From positions 440,007 through 504,006 of the forward strand of contig SCFE01000003.1 of NCBI GenBank assembly GCA_004352715.1: DNA of 64,000 nt, read 5' to 3'. The position numbers and the translations under genes are program-made. The notes beneath the pieces are model-generated. The model saw only the letters and a list, made by a program, of their open reading frames with translations. It was not told the DNA's origin and searched no databases. Each line of letters starts with the position of its first letter. The stretch's first letter is position 1. The DNA is from Hofstenia miamia (Eukaryota; Xenacoelomorpha; Acoela). Positions 49,801 through 61,834 of the stretch are shown here, in pieces.

Positions 49801-52079
49801 AGAGTGTTGTTGACAGCTTGGTAAAGCACAGGTAAGATTTGCAGCCTCAATTGAAGAGCAAAACGGTCGAATTTCATTGTATAGGTACCACTGTCTTATG
49901 ATATCTAAACCTTTGGGCTGAATCTCTGTTGGCAGACCGGTAAACCTAGTACTCGCAGGTAATATCTCTTCAGTTGTAGGGGCGAACGAGAAAGAGACCA
50001 ATGCGGACCCAAGAGTACACGTACTGCAAAATTTTAGAGCTATCTGTATTTTATTTAAGCGAATACAGCTCTCTATTTAAAGCGCCGTTTTCTTAAAATT
50101 ACTTTTCTTGGGGATATTACCCATTTTGCGTGACTGGGCACTCATGTAGATTTCCAGCAGAAATTACAAAATAGCACATAAAATAGTACACTAAACCCTC
50201 AATACCATTGACCTCTTTTGATACTGTGTTCATAAAATTATCGTACTTATGTACATTATTTTTTAACATAAGATCGTAAGTTGTGAATTTCAGAAAACGT
50301 TGCATATTGTTAAATTGAATTAATCTAAGGTACCTATTTTGAAAGGTCTTACAAACAGGGTGGTATCCTCATGTGATAATCAGGACTTCGTTTCCAGTAA
50401 AAGATTAAATCAGTAGACCAATGTCATGACCATGGGAAGACTTGCCCCCCTTTCCCCTCGACACAAAACATATGAATTGTTCAAATTAAATTGAACAAAA
50501 TACACCATAACGACAGATACACATGGCAATTAAAATATTTCTACAGTAAATCCCTCCAAAATTACTTCAAAACGATGAGGTAAGTTTTCCCACTGCTCTC
50601 AAGATTTCATCAATTTTTATTAATTGAATCGCTGTCTTGATTTTTTCTCTCAAAGCTTCAATGACTTGGGTTTAAACTGATGATAAACACTTTCTTTAAA
50701 AATACCCCAAAAGTAATAGTCAACATGTAAAAATCTAGAGAACCTGGAGTAAAAGGAGTCCAAATCCACGCCAAATAACATGATCTTCATGAAAATTNTG
50801 AACATCGTAGTTAATAATCAAACCATAATCAAAACTAAAGATAAGAATTCCAAAGAAATTTCTTCAACAATTGTACCAATGAATTTTGCTCTATCTATAG
50901 TTAAACCAAAAAAGTACCTATCAATTTCAAATTTCAAATGTTTGGCTGCCAAGATGGCTAAAAATAATGGAAGCAAATTCGCCCCCTTTCTTTTGCCAAA
51001 TTAGTTGAATCAACAAATACTAATTAAAATCATTTTCACTGATAATTCTTAGTTGCAGAATACAAAACTAATCTAAGCTGATAATTAATATTTTTTAATT
51101 TATTTTTAATCACATTTAAGTTCAATTTTGTTCCTCTTTACTGACTTTTTCATTTACCAGCTTGGTTTATTTTTGATGATGCTACAATGTTTTAAATATG
51201 TTAACTTGTTAAAGAAGCAGCTAGTGACAAGTAAGGTTGCGCAAAACTTATGTCAGTTTATTTATTAGGATTGAAACACACCATCACATGATACAAATAG
51301 ATTTTAAGTCGAGTTGTGTCTGATAATTATGTAGCATAATCCCTCAAGTAATCTGCTGGAACTAAGATGGAAAAGAGAAGAAAATAAAGATGATCAAAAA
51401 CAATTAAACAACTTAAATTTTAATTTTTTCTTATAAAATATTTATAAATTAAATTTACAAAAATTATAAAAGCAAGTGCTTGCCAATTACTTGATTTGAC
51501 AAAACATAGAGGGCAAAATCACTTCTCATTATTTTTAGTCAAACAGGCAGAACTGTCTATTTAATTTAACAATTCAAATCAGCAGGTACTAATTTTGATT
51601 TAAGTATAAATAGCATTGCAACTTTGGAACAATTGATGAATTATGTTCTTCAGATATCATATTTCACTTTATTATTTGATTTGCTTAATTATTAACAATG
51701 TCAAGCTAAACAGTTCATGTTGAGTAGTGGTCAAGATCCCATGATGGGAATGATTCTTGGGTTCTTTGCCCCTGATCATGAAATGCACTTAAGTTAGTTG
51801 TACAACTAGGAATTTTTGCTTACCCATTTAGCTGACTATCAATTGTATTTCAAAATGTATTCAATATTAAACTCAAGAAATTTCTAGTTAGCCAAATGTA
51901 AGTTACTAATTAATTCTTTTTCTTGATCCAAATTGTTGACTATAATGTGACCAATAATGAGACTGTTTACTATATAAATTATCTTACATGTAAGTTAGGA
52001 AGCTGCAAATTATTTATTAATTTAAATGCAAACAGTTTTTGGTAATAGCAAATTGTTAGTTAATTTTTACCAAAGCAGT

Positions 52080-52126
<47 letters not shown>

Positions 52127-55100
52127 CTGGGCCCCATCTCAGATATTTTGGCCCCCTGGTGCCTCCCCTAATTCAATATTGCTAGTACGCCACTGCTCTT
52201 AAGTGAAAAGATATCCTGAAAATCATGTTAGCCTACCCAAAACAATGTAATATTTAAATAGCTAGTTCGAATTAATGAACTCATTTACCAGGAGTTCAAA
52301 TTTCTTTTTGCAAACAAAGAATAATACTGTAAACCGAATTTTTTCCCTAAAACATACACTATTCTTCGTTATTGCTTCACTTAAATTCCTTTATTTATAA
52401 TTAAACATCAATAAATAGTTTACTTCATAAGTGAAGGGCCCTTAATTGATTGCTCTAATTAACGTTTGTTGATAGTCGCTTTTGTTATATATCTCTAATT
52501 AGTACAGTTAAGTTATAGCAAAAAACATCAAATAAATTATTTATATTATTAAAGCAACTTCTAAAGGTGCGTTCAGACGAGAACCTTTTGATGTATATCA
52601 TTTGATATACGTCAAAAAGATGCTCGTCTGAACGCAAATCGTTCAAATTAGCATACATCAAAAAGATGGTCGTCTGAAAGCACTTTCTTAAAAAGATGCG
52701 CATCAAAAGGTTCTCGTCTGAACGCACCTTAAGTTAGGCTTGTCAGTGTTCCAAACAGTTTTTGTACGAACAGTTTTAATGATATGTGATATTTTAGGGA
52801 AGGCCGCTGCATTGACTACTTGCAATTATAGCCCATTATCTTCGAGGGATTCTAAATCAGCTGCGGTCAGTTGGAAGCAGGATGGAATGTACTTTGCCAT
52901 TAGCTATGTGGATACAAACTCTGACATGCAATATAGAACGTTCAAAGTTGGTTATTATTGTTTAATGATTATTTATATATGTTTAGGTTTTTGACAATAC
53001 TGGTAAGTTTATTTCTCTTGCTGAATCATCAATTGACGAAAGGATTGTTTGGAGTCCTGAAGGAACTTGGATTTTCTCTGTAATCAGCGAGTTTTCCAAG
53101 AAAAAAGTTGTATTCTTTGAAAAAAACGGTTGTTTCCATGGTGATTTTACTCTACCATTCCAATCTGATCAAGTCAACACAATTGATATTTCTTTTACTA
53201 TTGACGCCTCTCTAATGGCCATTTTGGTTAGTGACGGTGAGAAATATCAAATATTATGTTTCTATTGCTTCAATTTTGCATGGCATTTGAAGAAAGTCTT
53301 TAATTTCAGTAAAAGAGTGTTATGCATGTTGTGGGATTCTACCAATCCTAAGAAGCTGTACGTTGTATTGAGCAACGGCGATTTGCGTTCTTATGAGTTT
53401 GCATTGCACCTTGATTGCAGTGAATCTTTCGATTCTATATTAGTAGTTGTTGATGGAAAGAAAGCTCTTGTCACCCCATTGAATCGCATGATTGTGCCGC
53501 CGCCTCACTCTGCCTATACAATTACTGCTCCTGATTTTATTCATTCTGTAGTTTTCAAGCCAAATGCCAATGATTTCCTTTTAATACTAAACAACTTGAC
53601 TCTGTTATCCTGTAATTATGGTGTCACCCATGCCAAAGAGGAACTTGATTCTAGCGTATCTTTAGATTGCTCTGGTAAGAATAAATCTTCAATTACTTGT
53701 AAAGTCCCTCATGTTACTAAGCTTGCTATTGTGGGGATCGACACAGACAATTATGAATTTGGCGTATTGACGGATCAACTCCTGTACAGTCTTCAAGTAG
53801 GTGTCAATACAACAGAAGTTGTGTTTTTCAAACATGATGGTGATTCATATAGAATTATTAAGAAAGTCTATTTAGATTTTTCAGTTAGAATTATGACAAG
53901 AAAGGACATTGATACAATTTTGATTCAAATGACAAGTGGCGACATAAATTGTTTACAGTTTTCATCTATCGCATTGAATTCAGCTTATGTTAATATGTTT
54001 AGACAATTTGATTCAATTAAGTATGTCAGCAGTGATAAGTTTTTAGCTTTAAGTAACTACAATTTGTACAATGAAAATGGCCTTCTTTTATCGAATTGTT
54101 CCAGTTATGCGTTTAATGGGAAATTCCTTTTATACACTGGGTTGCCTGACATGTTGCATATCGTGGCATTTAGTGAAGCAATGTGGAAAGGAGATATTTT
54201 AAATACCTATTCCAGGAGAGTTGAGAGAGGTGTGAAAATAGTTGCTCTTTGCTCTAGCACTGGGAAGCTAATTACAGTAATGCCACGTGGTAATACGGAA
54301 ACATTGTATCCAAGACCACTTGTATTTCAAAATATTTCAACACTTTTAGATGAAAAAAGTTTTAAATTAGCTTTGGATACTGTAAAACGGCATCGTATCA
54401 ATATGAATGTACTTTGTGATATTGACTTTCAACACTTCATAGTCAACATTGATGAGTTTGTTGTTAATGTAGGCAAAGCTTCTGATCTTAACATGTTTCT
54501 CACTGATTTATGTGATAGTAATTTTGTCGAAGAAAACTACAAAAATGTATTTGCTTTGTCAAAATCACTTGTTCCGTCTGATAAAGTGAAGAAAATTTGC
54601 TCGCTTGTTTCAGCGTTTATATTAAAATCAAATACACTGATTAATAAAATGTTCACCACACTTTTGATGTGTTTTTGTAAAACAGATCAACTGGGCATTG
54701 CCTTGTCACATGTGCATGACTTGAAAATGGAAAAAATAACCTCATCCACTTCACTACTCGAGTGTATACGCTTCCTTGTCAATACTTGTAATTTTAAAAA
54801 GTTATTCAACAGTGCTTTGAGTACGTATGATCTCAATCTAGCTCTTTTGGTAGCCGAAAACTCCAGTAGTGATCCAAAGGAAATCATTCCATTTCTAGAA
54901 TCGTTTAGAAGCATTTCCAATGAAGAATACAAGCGTTTCAGAATTGACGAGCATTTGAAGTGCTATGAGTCTGCGGGAGCGCATCTACTCAAATCTAATG
55001 CAAGCTTCTCAGAGATCTTAGATTTCACAAAAGCACATTGCTTATTTCGAATTGTCTTGCCTCATTATGAACAAGGATCCACTGAACATTTTGTTTTATC

Positions 55101-56055
55101 AAAGGAATACACAAGTTATCTTCAAAGTGAATCAAGATTTCAGTGTGCTGGGTACGTATTCTGGAAACTAGGGCATTTAAATGATGCCATCGCTTCGTTT
55201 ATCTCAGGTAACAAATGGAAGTTGGCTTTTGATGTTATCATCAGTACGGATTTTACTAATTTGGAAAGTGATCTAGTTATAAAAACTGTAAAAGCCTTAT
55301 TCAGTGAAAATAATCGCGATTCCGCCATTGCTCTCTTGATTCGTAGTACAATCGATGTTGACGATAAAGTTCAAATAGCGTTGGAATTTCGAGAATTTCG
55401 CATTGCTTACAATATATGCTCATATTTAGGGGTTTTGTATAAATACTTTGATACATTAAAATCTTCATTGCAGACTTCAATTGATGAATTAATTGAAGAT
55501 TTGAACGTGAAGAAAGTGGATGTTGTTGCTCATTGCAAACGCTTGTTGGAAATAATTTCTTCGAAAAACAAGCGTCTTGAGCAAATTCAGTCTGGCGTCG
55601 ACTTATCTGATGCGAGTTCAGAGTATTCAGTGTCAAGCAAGATTTCCAGTACATCCAAAGGTTCTAGCAGTCGTAAATCAGTTTATAAACGCCGTACACT
55701 AAAACGAAATAGTCCCGAGGAGGACTTATGTTTATTGGAAAATATTCATTCAAATGTTGGAGTGCTAAACTCGTGCCTTGTAGATGCCGAGGAACTATCT
55801 AAAGCTTGGTTTTTATTTAATATGTCAGATGAATGTTGCTTAAAATCTGTAATAAAATCTGTACGACACGGCGTTTTTGATTCCATCAATTCCCTTTACT
55901 CCAATCCGTCAATGTTTTCCATAGTGCCTAACACCCAAGACCTCAGCTATCAGTACCCCAGCAATTGTGTTGTATTTCCTCTCTCAAACAAAGATCTATA
56001 TTTATTTTCTAAGCCAGAATTGTTTTCAGAAGGGGATATATTTCTAGAAATATAA
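46851..56055 (+). CDS. ELP1: Elongator complex protein 1 (ELP1/IKAP), three exons, N-terminal exons not found
   Basis: Scaffold of the Elongator complex, which with ELP2-ELP6 modifies wobble uridines of tRNAs in the cytoplasm. Exons: 46851-47100, 52798-52946, 52987-56055; splices are AG/GT-consistent and phases fit (1, then 0). They encode 1155 residues ending at TAA 56053. Family signatures, numbered from 46851: MWSPDQQ (27-33), GWGSKKTQFHG (71-81), VVFFEKNG (about 173-180), MPRGN (565), LAxxxVAEN-SSDPKEIIPFLESF in the solenoid, and a basic segment KSVYKRRTLKRN before SPEEDLCLLE (about 1030-1045), matching the tRNA-binding basic region and C-terminal helices. Two WD40 propellers make the first half, a TPR-like solenoid the second. 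GTG at 46851 is not a start: a splice acceptor (GGTTTAG) precedes it. One intron is 5697 bp, the other only 40. The C-terminus is shorter than in human. Confidence 0.95.
49678..50001 (-). CDS. short frame with zinc-knuckle-like C-terminus, family unknown
   Basis: 107 codons from a possible start at 50001; the frame may extend upstream (TCTLGSALVSFSF precedes it). The C-terminus reads RKRACSHCHQPGQTKTKRGK then ITCPALIE, a C-x2-C-x4-G...C-P pattern resembling zinc knuckles or the end of some transposase DNA-binding regions; the expected histidine is replaced by Gln. A polar STTTSNEQQSSS linker precedes it. Lying inside the hAT-like element, it is probably a transposon gene remnant. I do not recognise the family. 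Confidence 0.35.
   Translation of the reverse strand: MVSFSFAPTTEEILPASTRFTGLPTEIQPKGLDIIRQWYLYNEIRPFCSSIEAANLTCALPSCQQHSTTTSNEQQSSSQRKRACSHCHQPGQTKTKRGKITCPALIE
50540..50800 (-). pseudogene. mariner-type transposase C-terminal fossil
   Basis: On the minus strand TPFTPGSLDFYM, FGVFLKKVF and, after a stop, SFERKNQDSDSI follow the mariner pattern (PxSPDLTPLDFFLWG-LK...LREKI), then a decayed tail with RFEVILEG. Stops and substitutions show it is dead. Nested in the hAT-like element. Confidence 0.6.
52081..52128. repeat. TA microsatellite
   Basis: About 47 bp of (TA)n with one interruption, just inside the right end of the hAT-like element. Confidence 0.95.
52564..52730. mobile_element. 167-bp palindromic MITE, 67 bp before an ELP1 splice acceptor
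   Basis: Inverted ends AAGGTGCGTTCAGACGAGAA continuing CCTTTTGATG, matched perfectly for about 30 bp. Internal copies of CATCAAAAAGATG and CGTCTGAACGC in both orientations. A TAA is found at each edge. The short minus-strand frame across it is an artefact of the palindrome. Confidence 0.8.
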
Positions 56056-57112
56056 TTTTAATTGTCTATTTCCTAATATTGGCATTTTTATGCCCTATAA
56101 TTTGCTGAATAATTTTCATTTCAAATTTAAATTATTTTAGCAAAATGGTAGTAGGAAAATTTTAAATGAGATAGGAGGTGACTTCTTTTTCATTTACAGT
56201 GTAAGAACGTTTCCACTCAGTTTATACTTTTGTGTCACATTTTCAGTCGCAGAACCTTCCAGCGGAACAAAGCCCCTCAAAATGGCTTTCGTGGTTTATC
56301 TACTGAAAACGAATAGATGAAGTTAGTTGTTGCTCTCGTGCGTTTTCGACTTCCTGATTCTGTGAAAATTAGCTTTGGGAAGAATTTGAATATTTTTATA
56401 TAAAATCTGAATGTTCATTTAGCAATAGTTGATCATTATAAATTTTTAATATGTATGGAAAACCCATCATTAAATGTTGTAGTTGTCAAATCTTATTCAA
56501 GTATACAGGAAAAGACTCCTAAATGATAAAAATGCATTTTCCTTGACATGATTTTTGTTTCGTTTAAATGATTTAGATATAATAGTTATAAAAGTTTTCA
56601 ACATAACATGGAAGTACAGCACCGGTGCATGTGGCTACATCCAAGTTTTTTTAATAGGTTTGAAAATGTGTTTTCAACACATTTTGCATCTTTAAAGGGC
56701 TACCCAACTCATGATAATGCTAATATATAATGAAATTGGAGTGGATGTCAATTTTGAGATTTTTACATTTTTGTAAAAATTCACATATTTTATATGCATT
56801 GCTTCTATTTTCCCATTAATTCATTTTAATTAACAATTCAACCATGAACGGATATGCATTCTTTTAGAATATTACCTTCTGTTTAGACGTTTTTGTCAAA
56901 TTTTTTAGTTGTATATCAGGAGTTGTAGCTTTTTTAGATGAGATATACATGTACAAAAATAATATACTATGACAATTTCTGACCAAAACACAGTTAAATT
57001 TTACATTGGTTCAGGCCCAAAGTAATATAAAATAGTGCCTTATCTTTAATCGCAATTTTCTCAAAATGGATATTTTGCTGTATTTGTATTCTTATTTTTC
57101 ATTTATTGGCAT
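56056..57112. other. non-coding, ELP1 3' flank
   Basis: No gene and no perfect AATAAA within the first 100 bases after the stop; AT-rich signals are abundant, so the polyadenylation site cannot be placed. Confidence 0.4.
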
Positions 57113-59795
57113 GATAGATGCTCCTGCGCTGTCACAATTTGGCATGCATAATCAAAATAAAATTATGAAATGGTTGTAAGAATTTTAAAAACCTAGTTTT
57201 TCTCAATTTTTAAGCTAAAAAACATTTTCATCGTAAAACGCATGTTTTACAGAAAATGTCTCTGAAAAGTGACCTTGTGATATCTTAATCATAGACAACT
57301 TCTGCCACTTCATAAATGTACTTTTCTGATCACAACTGGATTCAAATTTAAATGGCTGCTGCTGCTGTCATAGCAACGGATATCGATATTGCTGCTAATT
57401 TTGTAAAATCAAAAAGTATTTTATTGTACTATAAGAATCAAAGCAAATTTATTGCTATATGTATACAAAATTCTACAAACTAACACATGACAAAAGAAAA
57501 ATAAAATATAAACAAATAAATAACTACAAATTAATATGTACAATATATAATAATATAATCAATGTTTGTGTGAATGTTTGTGTAGGTGCTCAATGTTGGA
57601 TGTATGTTTCGAATGCATGAAGTGTATTACCGTCCCCTAATGTATATTGTTTTATTAGAAGAAACTGCTTCAATTTTTTTCTAAATTTTTTATAGTTTTT
57701 TTCTATTCGCGTTTCATAATCTAACTTATTACACAATTTAATTGATATGTGATGGAAGCCATTAGAATCTTTATCTAAACACAAAAATTTGAAATCACTT
57801 ACTAAATTTAATATAGTCATTAAGGAAAAGGAGAGATGTTTATAGAGATTTGAATTTAAATAAGACAGATAGCATATGCAGATGAATTTGGTATAAAGGA
57901 GATAATATTTAATATTTACTACGATATACTGATGATTCATCATGTTTTTGTTTTTATACACCAATTAAATGTCTTTGATAGAAGCATGCGATGTTTTGAA
58001 TTTGGTTAATTAAAAGAAAAGAACAGTATTGAAAATGAGACAAACAGAAAACATGTATCAGTTGTTTATGATAATTGCTTGATATTACATTGAGTAAGTG
58101 ATAAAGATATCTAATGCCTGCAGTCATTTTTTTAATCTTATTCAGTAGAAATTTTTCAAATTTTAATTCATTATCTCCCATGTAGCCAACACAAGTGGTT
58201 CACTGGTGGGGAATAAGTGGCATGGGCAGCCACCAGTTCCCACCAGTGACAGGAGTGGCAATTACAGCCACTCAAAGCCACTAGTGGACCACTGATGGAC
58301 CACTAGTGACATCTGATTTACTCATAATCATAAATAATATATGAGCTAATGCTTGCAAGTAAAATATTATTCATTATTATGAGATCTCATAAACATATAA
58401 CATTCATTGTGAAGAGCTTTTTTGCAATTTTCTGCTTGCAAAAATTATAAGATATATGTACAGAATGAAATTTCAAAATAATTTATTCACGATTATTCGT
58501 GGACCTTGAAATTAATGTCTATATGAGTACTTAAAATTGGGCAAAAGTTATTTTTAATTATTGGGAAAATATAATGTTTAAAAATTGCAATTTCTTAAGA
58601 AATTGAAAATTAAATCTAAATTGGGCATTCATTATATTGTCTATTGTCAATATAAATTCAATGTAAATGGTGAGCTTGCTAGCACATCCTTTAACACTTT
58701 GTTGGGCTTGTGTTAGTTGAAACTGCAATGTTTAAACTCTATCAATATAAAAGTTTGCTGTTGTTACATTTGAGGTATTGCTCTGATGCTTAAATCATAT
58801 TTTTGGCAACCATGGCCCACCAATTAGCCACCAGTGGTCCACTGGCGTATGGGTGGCCAAATCCACTGGTATTCCAGCAGTGGTCCACTAGTGGTTGGCT
58901 ACGTCGGCTATCTCCACTCCTAAATAGCTGACTGAATCACTTTGCTTTATTGGCTTATTATTTATCATTAGTTCTATATCACTTATTAGATTTCTTTGTG
59001 CCTTCGGTGAAAAAATTATAAATTGAGTTTTGTTAATATTTAGTTTTAGTTGATTATTTGTAAAATAATTGTTTAATTTTTCTACATCTGTTTGGAGGTT
59101 TTTTGTAGCATTAATAACATTTTTTGCGGTACTTATTAGGCATGTGTCGTCGGCATATTGGTAAATGTCACTATGTGTAACATGTTTTATTATATCATTT
59201 ACAAAAATTGCAAATAAAATAGTGCCAAGTACAGTACCTTAGGGCACCCCACCGTCAGTCGTAACCTAACTTGATTGTTTACTGTTTAATATTACACGCA
59301 GAATATCAAAATTCATGGAATTGAATGCCTTACTTAAATCTAGTAATGCTACACAAGTGCAGTTATTATGAGATATATTAGAGTTAATTTGTTGCGTGAT
59401 CGATATCTGGGTGCTATGCACAGCAGAAAAACCAAATTACTTATTCGATAGGATGTTTTCAGATTTTAGGAAGCGTTTATTTGAATATACAACAGTTTTC
59501 CAAAGAGTTTGCTAAAAGGATGTGTAATACAAATGGGTCTAAAAATTTTTTGCATTTAGGTTGTCACCTTTTTTATATATAGTAGTTATATCTGATTTTT
59601 TTAGTAAGTCTGGAAATTCACCATCAATAATAACTGATTAAATGTGATTAACAATTATTTTCCAAGAATAGGAAAAAAATATTTAATCATAAAAAATGGG
59701 AGGTTATAAGAATTGGTTGATTTGTTGATATCAAGTTTCTTAACAATGTTTTCTAATTCATTGATTGTAGCAAGTCTAAAGGAAAATTGTTTTAA
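57113..59795 (-). pseudogene. non-LTR retrotransposon RT, minus strand, interrupted
   Basis: Read from 59795 downward: LATINELENIVKKLDINKST (N-terminal fingers), LLDLSKAFNSMNFDIL at about 59305-59350 (motif A), GVP-stop-GTVLGTILF at about 59205-59250 with TAA (59239-59241) where Gln is expected, QYADDTCLI at about 59140-59160 (catalytic), NINKTQFIIFSP, then after the insertion at 58181-58908 the thumb (KKMTAGIRYLYHLLNVI) and the C-terminal tail to 57590. 57113-57590 looks like its 3' UTR, also present at 60798. Stops and frame breaks are present. The 5' half falls in the gap. Confidence 0.82.
58181..58908. mobile_element. about 730-bp MITE rich in CCACTAGTGG palindromes
   Basis: Interrupts the RT frame. 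Ends TGTAGCCAACACAAGTGG and (inverted) CGTAGCCAACCACTAGTGG. TATCTCC lies on both sides (58172-58178 and 58909-58915), consistent with a 7-9 bp target duplication. Subterminal regions of about 130 bp on each side consist largely of CCAC(C/T)AGTGG-like words. No coding capacity. Superfamily not assigned. Confidence 0.72.
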
Positions 59796-60795
59796 NNNNN
59801 NNNNNNNNNNNNNNNNNNNNNNNNNNNNNNNNNNNNNNNNNNNNNNNNNNNNNNNNNNNNNNNNNNNNNNNNNNNNNNNNNNNNNNNNNNNNNNNNNNNN
59901 NNNNNNNNNNNNNNNNNNNNNNNNNNNNNNNNNNNNNNNNNNNNNNNNNNNNNNNNNNNNNNNNNNNNNNNNNNNNNNNNNNNNNNNNNNNNNNNNNNNN
60001 NNNNNNNNNNNNNNNNNNNNNNNNNNNNNNNNNNNNNNNNNNNNNNNNNNNNNNNNNNNNNNNNNNNNNNNNNNNNNNNNNNNNNNNNNNNNNNNNNNNN
60101 NNNNNNNNNNNNNNNNNNNNNNNNNNNNNNNNNNNNNNNNNNNNNNNNNNNNNNNNNNNNNNNNNNNNNNNNNNNNNNNNNNNNNNNNNNNNNNNNNNNN
60201 NNNNNNNNNNNNNNNNNNNNNNNNNNNNNNNNNNNNNNNNNNNNNNNNNNNNNNNNNNNNNNNNNNNNNNNNNNNNNNNNNNNNNNNNNNNNNNNNNNNN
60301 NNNNNNNNNNNNNNNNNNNNNNNNNNNNNNNNNNNNNNNNNNNNNNNNNNNNNNNNNNNNNNNNNNNNNNNNNNNNNNNNNNNNNNNNNNNNNNNNNNNN
60401 NNNNNNNNNNNNNNNNNNNNNNNNNNNNNNNNNNNNNNNNNNNNNNNNNNNNNNNNNNNNNNNNNNNNNNNNNNNNNNNNNNNNNNNNNNNNNNNNNNNN
60501 NNNNNNNNNNNNNNNNNNNNNNNNNNNNNNNNNNNNNNNNNNNNNNNNNNNNNNNNNNNNNNNNNNNNNNNNNNNNNNNNNNNNNNNNNNNNNNNNNNNN
60601 NNNNNNNNNNNNNNNNNNNNNNNNNNNNNNNNNNNNNNNNNNNNNNNNNNNNNNNNNNNNNNNNNNNNNNNNNNNNNNNNNNNNNNNNNNNNNNNNNNNN
60701 NNNNNNNNNNNNNNNNNNNNNNNNNNNNNNNNNNNNNNNNNNNNNNNNNNNNNNNNNNNNNNNNNNNNNNNNNNNNNNNNNNNNNNNNNNNNNNN
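59796..60795. other. assembly gap (1000 N)
   Basis: Exactly 1000 N, a placeholder gap. Confidence 0.99.
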
Positions 60796-61827
60796 AATAG
60801 ATGCTCCTGCGCTGTCACAATTTGGCATGCATAATCAAAATAAAATTATGAAATGGTTGTAAGAATTTTAAAAACCTAGTTTTTCTCAATTTTTAAGCTA
60901 AAAAACATTTTCATCGTAAAACGCATGTTTTACAGAAAATGTCTCTGAAAAGTGACCTTGTGATATCTTAATCATAGACAACTTCTGCCACTTCATAAAT
61001 GTACTTTTCTGATCACAACTGGATTCAAATTTAAATGGCTGCTGCTGCTGTCATAGCAACGGATATCGATATTGCTGCTAATTTTGTAAAATCAAAAAGT
61101 ATTTTATTGTACTATAAGAATCAAAGCAAATTTATTGATATATGTATACAAAAATCTACAAACTAACAAATGACAAAAAAATAAAACAAACTAATAATTA
61201 ACTACAAATTAATATCTACAATATATAATAATATAATCAATGTTTGAGTGAATGTTTGTGTAGGTGCTCAATGTTGGATGTATGTTTCGAATGCATGAAG
61301 TGTATTACCGTCCCCTAATGTATATTATTTTATTAGAAGAAACTGCTTCAATTTTTTTCTAAATTTTTTATAGTTTTTTTCTATTCGCGTTTCATAATCT
61401 AACTTATTACACAATTTAATTGATATGTGATGGAAGCCATTATAATTTTTACCTAAACACAGATCGTTTATTTAATTTAATATAGTCATTAAGGAAAAGG
61501 AGAGATTTGAATTTAAATAAAATAGATAGCATATGCAGATGAATTTGGGAGAAAGGAGATAATATTTTATATTTATTACGATATACTGATGCTTCGTCAT
61601 GCTTTTGTGCAAAGCTTAGTTTTTATACACCAATTAAATGTCTAACAGCATACGATGTTTTTAATTTAGGTTAGTTAAAAGAAAGGAACAATATTGAAAA
61701 TGAGGCACACAGAAAGCATGTATTAGTTGTTTATGATAATTACTTGATATTACATTTCGTAAGTGATAAAGATATCTAATGCAGCAGTCATTTTTTTAAA
61801 ATCTTATTCAGTAGGAATTTTTCAAAT
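60796..61827 (-). repeat. second, diverged copy of the RT 3' region (57113-58165)
   Basis: Near-identical at first, then with substitutions and small indels (for example near 61130-61200 and 61440-61600), ending at TTTTTCAAATTTTA. It lacks the CCACTAGTGG insertion. The similarity stops at about 61827, where plus-strand RT sequence begins. Confidence 0.85.
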
Positions 61828-61834
61828 TTTATAC

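Larger units (their letters stand above)
49101..52195. mobile_element. 3.1-kb hAT-like element in the ELP1 intron
   Basis: Left end TAGTGGCGTACAGATGGGGA and right end (inverted) CAGTGGCGTACTAGCAATAT share the terminal decamer apart from the first base, and both continue into GGGGAGGC-CCAGGGGG-GCC. Flanks TTCTTAAG (49093-49100) and CTCTTAAG (52196-52203) match at 7 of 8 positions, as expected for a hAT target duplication. The interior contains an unassigned cysteine-bearing frame, a mariner fossil, one N (50797), and a (TA)n tract. Confidence 0.7.
47101..52797 (+). other. 5.7-kb ELP1 intron carrying transposons
   Basis: Donor GTTAGT at 47101, acceptor ATTTTAG at 52797. Holds the hAT-like element 49101-52195 and the MITE 52564-52730. 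Frames at 47262-47504 and 47890-48138 show no family signature; the rest is AT-rich. Confidence 0.85.

Noticed and set aside
52485-52727. 80-codon minus frame next to ELP1
   Set aside because: Its repeated RSDE/SERTF words come from the inverted repeats of the MITE.
54687-55654. Minus frames of 62-117 codons inside ELP1
   Set aside because: Shadows of the ELP1 coding exon.
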